A stretch of DNA of 64,000 bases from Flavobacterium sp. LC2016-13 (GTDB lineage Bacteria > Bacteroidota > Bacteroidia > Flavobacteriales > Flavobacteriaceae), in assembly GCF_009707955.1 (NCBI RefSeq), contig NZ_WMDQ01000008.1, positions 248,001 through 312,000 of the forward strand, given 5' to 3'. The position numbers were made by a program, and so were the translations under genes. Positions within the stretch are counted from its first letter, which is position 1. Every line of letters begins with the position of its first letter. Below, piece by piece: positions 60,624 to 64,000 of the stretch. The notes beneath the pieces were generated by a model. That model saw nothing but the letters and a program-made list of their open reading frames with translations, was not told the origin of the DNA and did no database searches.

Positions 60624-62378
60624 TTATTTGTCATTTCGGGTCAAATAATTCTCTTCTTTTTTACTTTTTAAAAATATATCAAACTTAGAATTAAATTCTG
60701 TTACTATAGCTATTTCTTCTTTGTCTAATATGATATCGTAAATTCCAAAATCAACATCTTTGATAGAAAATCCGATATCATCATGTTGGAATGAATTACT
60801 TTTTTCGATTAATTTTTTCTTAATATTTGCAATGCTATCAGTGAAATCACGTGTAGTTTGTTTTTTAATTTCATTAATAATTAAAGGCTTAAAGAGTGTC
60901 GCTATTGTGGGATAAAATTTATTATCAACTGTCATGCTAAAATCCAGATCCTGAAGTTCGAATTTCTTATTATTTGTCATAACTGGTTTTCCCGTTAAAT
61001 AAACCCATCCTGAAACCGGTAACAAATTGCCTGGCAGTTTAGCTTTTAATTTCACTCCTACAACAACTTCGTCTGCATTTGGATAAAAAGTCATTTCAAT
61101 TAACTTCACTTTGGCTTTCTTTTTAAGAACAATATCAGGTTTTAAAACCACGTCCTTTTCTTTTAAATATTGATTTGCAGTATACTCGATATCATCATAT
61201 TTAATAAGCAATGGAAGAAAGGCTTTAACTTCACTTGCTGTTTGAGTCTGTTCTTCTAATAAAGGAAGTGAACTAGTTGTGTTAACAATGTTATCATTAA
61301 AACTAACATTTCCTTTTATTCCAACATATAAAGCCAAAGTATCTTTATAAACTTTTAGACCTGACAATGCTACTTTTGAAGGATTAATATTCAATTGATA
61401 TTGCTTGCCATTTGCCAGTGCCGGTAAACTAACTCCATAATATTTCCATTTATCTTTAACAACATCTCTGATCATATCACATTTAACTTGCTGATTTATA
61501 AGATTGCTTACATCTTTTTCAATTTCTTTTAAATGTTTATCTGTCATTCCAGTGAGGGAGATATATACATTATCCATAATCTCAATCTGTGGATTTGATA
61601 TCCAGGAATGTGTTACATTTACTCCTATGTTGGGACACCAATCTGGTGTAATGGAAAAACTTGTATTAACGAAAAATTGAATTTCTCCATCAAAATTCTT
61701 TTTATTTAAAGTTGTAGGTCCTGCCAAAACTCCTTTTAAACCTACACTTCCATTGAATGAAATAGGAACAGATATTCGTAAGGTATTATCATCAACATAA
61801 GATAACGTGATTTTTTCTTTCAGCTTCAAATCAATATCATATTTATAACCTACAGCCACTGCCGGACCTTTTGTTTCTATCCACTCGTTTGGATGATACA
61901 AAGGGTTATTTGTCTCTATCCATTCATTTGGATTATACAGTGGATCTTTGGTTTTAAACCATTCATTTGGGTGGTATAAAGGATTTTTTGTTTTCCATCC
62001 AAAAGGTCCTTTAAGCCATTTTTTTGGATTATATAATGGATCTTTTGTTTTAATCCATTCATTTGGATGATATAAAGGATCTCTAGTTTTTATCAACTTA
62101 TTTGGATCATAGAACGGATCTTTGGTTTTTATCCAGGATCTATATTCAAATGTACCTTCATCAGAATTGCTGTATCCGTTTTTTAATGCATCATTTAATT
62201 TGCTTTCCAAACTGGATAAATCAACCTTTAAAGCAAGAGCAAAACTACTCTCATAAGGAGGTAATTCTACATTTTCAGATAAACGCTCAGGTTTTTTTGT
62301 TATCTCGTCATAACTTTTGCAACTTGTAAATACAATTGCAACTACAAGTATTGGATAAAGAATAAATGTTGTTTTCAT
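60624..62378 (-). CDS. DUF4403 lipoprotein with a 13-residue tandem repeat
   Basis: This 584-residue protein has a lipoprotein signal ending FTSC (Cys20). DUF4403 spans most of the chain: SFALALKVDLSSLESKLNDAL at the start, then VALSGLKVYKDTLALYVGIKG. Between residues 82 and 172 lies a repeat of the type (W)IKTKDPLYHPNEW, about seven units long with one unit altered (LKGPFGWKTKNPLYH). DUF4403 proteins are exported or outer-membrane lipid-binding-type proteins with no fixed function. The outer-membrane-type gene lies 49 bases upstream. Confidence 0.86.
   Translation of the reverse strand: MKTTFILYPILVVAIVFTSCKSYDEITKKPERLSENVELPPYESSFALALKVDLSSLESKLNDALKNGYSNSDEGTFEYRSWIKTKDPFYDPNKLIKTRDPLYHPNEWIKTKDPLYNPKKWLKGPFGWKTKNPLYHPNEWFKTKDPLYNPNEWIETNNPLYHPNEWIETKGPAVAVGYKYDIDLKLKEKITLSYVDDNTLRISVPISFNGSVGLKGVLAGPTTLNKKNFDGEIQFFVNTSFSITPDWCPNIGVNVTHSWISNPQIEIMDNVYISLTGMTDKHLKEIEKDVSNLINQQVKCDMIRDVVKDKWKYYGVSLPALANGKQYQLNINPSKVALSGLKVYKDTLALYVGIKGNVSFNDNIVNTTSSLPLLEEQTQTASEVKAFLPLLIKYDDIEYTANQYLKEKDVVLKPDIVLKKKAKVKLIEMTFYPNADEVVVGVKLKAKLPGNLLPVSGWVYLTGKPVMTNNKKFELQDLDFSMTVDNKFYPTIATLFKPLIINEIKKQTTRDFTDSIANIKKKLIEKSNSFQHDDIGFSIKDVDFGIYDIILDKEEIAIVTEFNSKFDIFLKSKKEENYLTRNDK
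61863..62135 (-). repeat. Coding tandem repeat, about 39 bp per unit
   Basis: The DUF4403 lipoprotein segment encodes near-identical DPLYHPNEWIKTK units. Neighbouring units differ mostly at single positions (H/N, W/L, K/E). One unit carries a six-residue insertion (LKGPFG). Confidence 0.85.
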
Positions 62379-62427
62379 AAAAAGTGGTTTTAATGATTAG
62401 AAATTGGTAAAGATTATTTCCTCGTAC

Positions 62428-63705
62428 TTAATTTTCTTCGATTCCTTTATCCAGACTTATTTTCTTTACTTTAGATAAATTGTAAGTAATTCCGAAAAAA
62501 TTACCAAATTTGAATTGACTCTGTGTCGGTATATTTCCGGAATCCCCCAAATTATAAGAACCGCCAACTTGATATCCATCTGCAATTCTATCTACTTTTC
62601 CCATAGAAATACCTGCCGAAAAAATAATACGTTCCTGCTTTCCTAATATAACTCCGCCACCTAAAAGCACTTGCAGTTTCTCATTTTGAGTTATTACTGC
62701 ACCAAAATTTAGTATTGGAACAATCCAGGAATTCATTCGGATATAAGTATTAATTGTCGAACCAAATGCCATATCATAATCTCCACTATTTTTTAGCATG
62801 ATGATTTTATTCCCTGCAGTTGCCGGATCGTCTCTTTTATCATACTCTTCATCATAAAGGGAAGTAAAAAATATTCCGGCACTAACGTCTATTTTTAAGC
62901 CGCCTTTGATCCAGATATTATAAGGTGTTGATGCGAAATCAAGATCTTCGTCTTTCGTCTCTTTATCAAATCTGCGTAGTTTAAATTCTATAACATCAAT
63001 GTTTTTACCTTGTACATCAATTGGTAAATTATAAACTTCTAAATCGATTGTATATAATAAATGGACAATTGCTTGAATGCTTTGGGTAGCTTTTTCTTTT
63101 GTTGCAAGTAAATGTTCTTTTGTGTTAAAGTAAGCGTCATCTGTTTGTCGATCTTCTAAATTTATTAATAATTCAAAAGCTTTAGCCAGGTGTTTTTCTG
63201 CCGTATTACGCAATTCATGCCTTTTAATATAATCAGCTTCTACAAAGGTGTTTTTTTGCTTCAAGATTGTATAAAAGTTGTCAACATCTCCATTTAAACG
63301 ATCTAAACTATGGTCTAAGTTTTGATTCTCTAATAAAATCTTATTAATTGTAATTGGCTCAGAATCAAAACTCTTTGTACTAATAGCAGCAACGGTAGCA
63401 GCGCTATCAGATGATTTTTGCACCTCAGCTTTCTCATTAAAAAAGGAAATGTTCTTGGTATCTATTTTATAAGTATACTTAAAAGGGTTACCATTTATTA
63501 ATTTAATGGCAATCATTTCGCTACATTTTGCAGAAAGCCATTTACTATCGTATAAAGGCGTGCATGTTGCATCTTCGCAAATCTTAATACTATTTTTATG
63601 AGGCGCACTTAAATCGACTTCAATAATTTTAGTGTGCAATCTGGTATTTTGACCATAGCCAATAAATCCAAAAAATAAATAAAGAATAATTAATCTTGTT
63701 TTCAT
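62428..63705 (-). CDS. Exported protein with probable outer-membrane barrel end
   Basis: From ATG 63705 the protein has 425 residues with a signal peptide (MKTRLIILYLFFGFIGYGQ). An earlier ATG (63762) would add 19 residues and is rejected. The middle (about 100-230) is helical and acidic (EKHLAKAFELLINLEDRQTD). The last 170 residues alternate hydrophobic strands (GGLKIDVSAGIFFTSLYD, LQVLLGGGVILGKQERIIFSAGI), as in an outer-membrane barrel. I do not recognise the family. It is divergent from the response regulator gene. Confidence 0.75.
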   Translation of the reverse strand: MKTRLIILYLFFGFIGYGQNTRLHTKIIEVDLSAPHKNSIKICEDATCTPLYDSKWLSAKCSEMIAIKLINGNPFKYTYKIDTKNISFFNEKAEVQKSSDSAATVAAISTKSFDSEPITINKILLENQNLDHSLDRLNGDVDNFYTILKQKNTFVEADYIKRHELRNTAEKHLAKAFELLINLEDRQTDDAYFNTKEHLLATKEKATQSIQAIVHLLYTIDLEVYNLPIDVQGKNIDVIEFKLRRFDKETKDEDLDFASTPYNIWIKGGLKIDVSAGIFFTSLYDEEYDKRDDPATAGNKIIMLKNSGDYDMAFGSTINTYIRMNSWIVPILNFGAVITQNEKLQVLLGGGVILGKQERIIFSAGISMGKVDRIADGYQVGGSYNLGDSGNIPTQSQFKFGNFFGITYNLSKVKKISLDKGIEEN

Positions 63706-63760
63706 GATTTCTATGTTTTTAGTTATGTTCCAAATGTATTTACAGAACATCATATCAATC

Positions 63761-63881
63761 AATTACCCGTTCGGGTGATATTTTATTTTTTGCATTTCTC
63801 CTGTTTTTTTTTGTAAGTTTATTCTATATTTAACATTTGTCTTTCCGGGTTAAATTTCAAATATCACCCAAACGGGTAATT
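63761..63881. promoter_or_regulatory. Pair of ACCCGnnCGGGT operator-like sites
   Basis: AATTACCCGTTCGGGTGATA (63761-63780) and AATATCACCCAAACGGGTAA (from 63860) are inverted copies of the same 23-base segment with one difference. Each contains a near-palindrome ACCCGTTCGGGT or ACCCAAACGGGT. They flank the divergent promoters of the outer-membrane-type gene and the response regulator gene, about 75 bases apart. Confidence 0.7.
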
Positions 63882-63929
63882 GCGATCAATGGGCTTATTG
63901 CTCAACTTTGTAAAAGAAAATGTAACACC

Positions 63930-64000
63930 ATGAAAATAAGAGTTGCTATAGTAGAGGATGATAAAAATTACAATCAGGCGTTGAAAAACATCATCGACTT
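63930..64000 (+). CDS. Response regulator, start only
   Basis: The ORF starts at ATG 63930 and runs past the end of the window. The 23 visible residues (MKIRVAIVEDDKNYNQALKN...) are the first strand and acidic pair (EDD) of a receiver domain. A LuxR-type output domain is likely but not seen. Two ACCCGnnCGGGT sites lie upstream and may be its own operator. Confidence 0.85.
   Translation, partial: MKIRVAIVEDDKNYNQALKNIID

Overview
The window is AT-rich chromosomal DNA of a member of the Bacteroidota, most likely a Flavobacterium or close relative. The evidence is a type IX secretion C-terminal sorting domain on the secreted endonuclease, bacillithiol (BshB1) and menaquinone-type genes, lipoproteins with Bacteroidota-style signals, promoters of the TAnnTTTG type, almost no Shine-Dalgarno sequences, tRNA genes without encoded CCA, and intergenic regions packed with short wordy inverted repeats typical of flavobacterial genomes. 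No rRNA operon, integrase, transposase or CRISPR array is visible.

Layout. 1-7 kb: the end of a NarL-type sensor kinase, a YfcE-like phosphodiesterase, a large SPFH/flotillin-like membrane protein, truA, an MsbA-like ABC exporter and a NUMOD4/HNH-derived protein. 7.4-13.5 kb: lpdA followed by single-gene units (DUF2314-ankyrin, arginase-like, TPM, SUFU-domain, CPBP protease). 13.5-25.5 kb: a long plus-strand run of small accessory enzymes and stress-type proteins (SRPBCC, NmrA/AraC pair, serine hydrolase, DUF1801, MBL fold, GNATs, lactonase, LOG, 2H-phosphoesterase, acyltransferase). 25.7-29 kb (minus): VOC, DUF2625 and a CPA2 antiporter. 29.4-41 kb: sdaA, an SH3 protein, panB and an RluA-type synthase, aldehyde dehydrogenase, a giant hybrid histidine kinase and a YpfJ-type metalloprotease. 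41.3-43.8 kb (minus): tRNA-His, bshB1, an isochorismate synthase and a hotdog thioesterase (menaquinone branch). 44-55 kb: a beta-helix lipoprotein, the T9SS endonuclease, purL and a long-chain acyl-CoA ligase. 59-64 kb: a small ORF, a membrane protein, a DUF4403 lipoprotein with a 13-residue repeat, an outer-membrane-type protein and the start of a response regulator.

The most unusual part is 55.1-58.6 kb on the minus strand. Read in the direction of transcription it carries six divergent tRNA genes (Asn-GUU, Asp-GUC, His-GUG, Pro-UGG, Tyr-GUA, Leu-UAG), a small ATP-grasping RNA ligase of the RLIG1/DUF5565 type, two tandem tRNA-like folds that are circularly permuted (opened at the anticodon, closed at the acceptor end, as in bacterial Y RNA YrlA), and a slipin-type SPFH protein. 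The tRNAs include one for each of the four GUN anticodons, and the histidine one duplicates a canonical tRNA-His only 17 kb away. I infer a tRNA-damage response: spare or altered tRNAs, a ligase to reseal cleaved RNA and a tRNA-mimicking RNA. This is inference from sequence and gene context.

A second theme is the intergenic repeats. At least eight word families (for example CCTGAAA heptads, CACGAATT, GCAGATTTTGCAGAT, TTCTGAGG) fill the gaps, mostly as inverted pairs, and one has apparently entered the purL reading frame. Apart from the accessory genes, most coding content is ordinary core metabolism and regulation.
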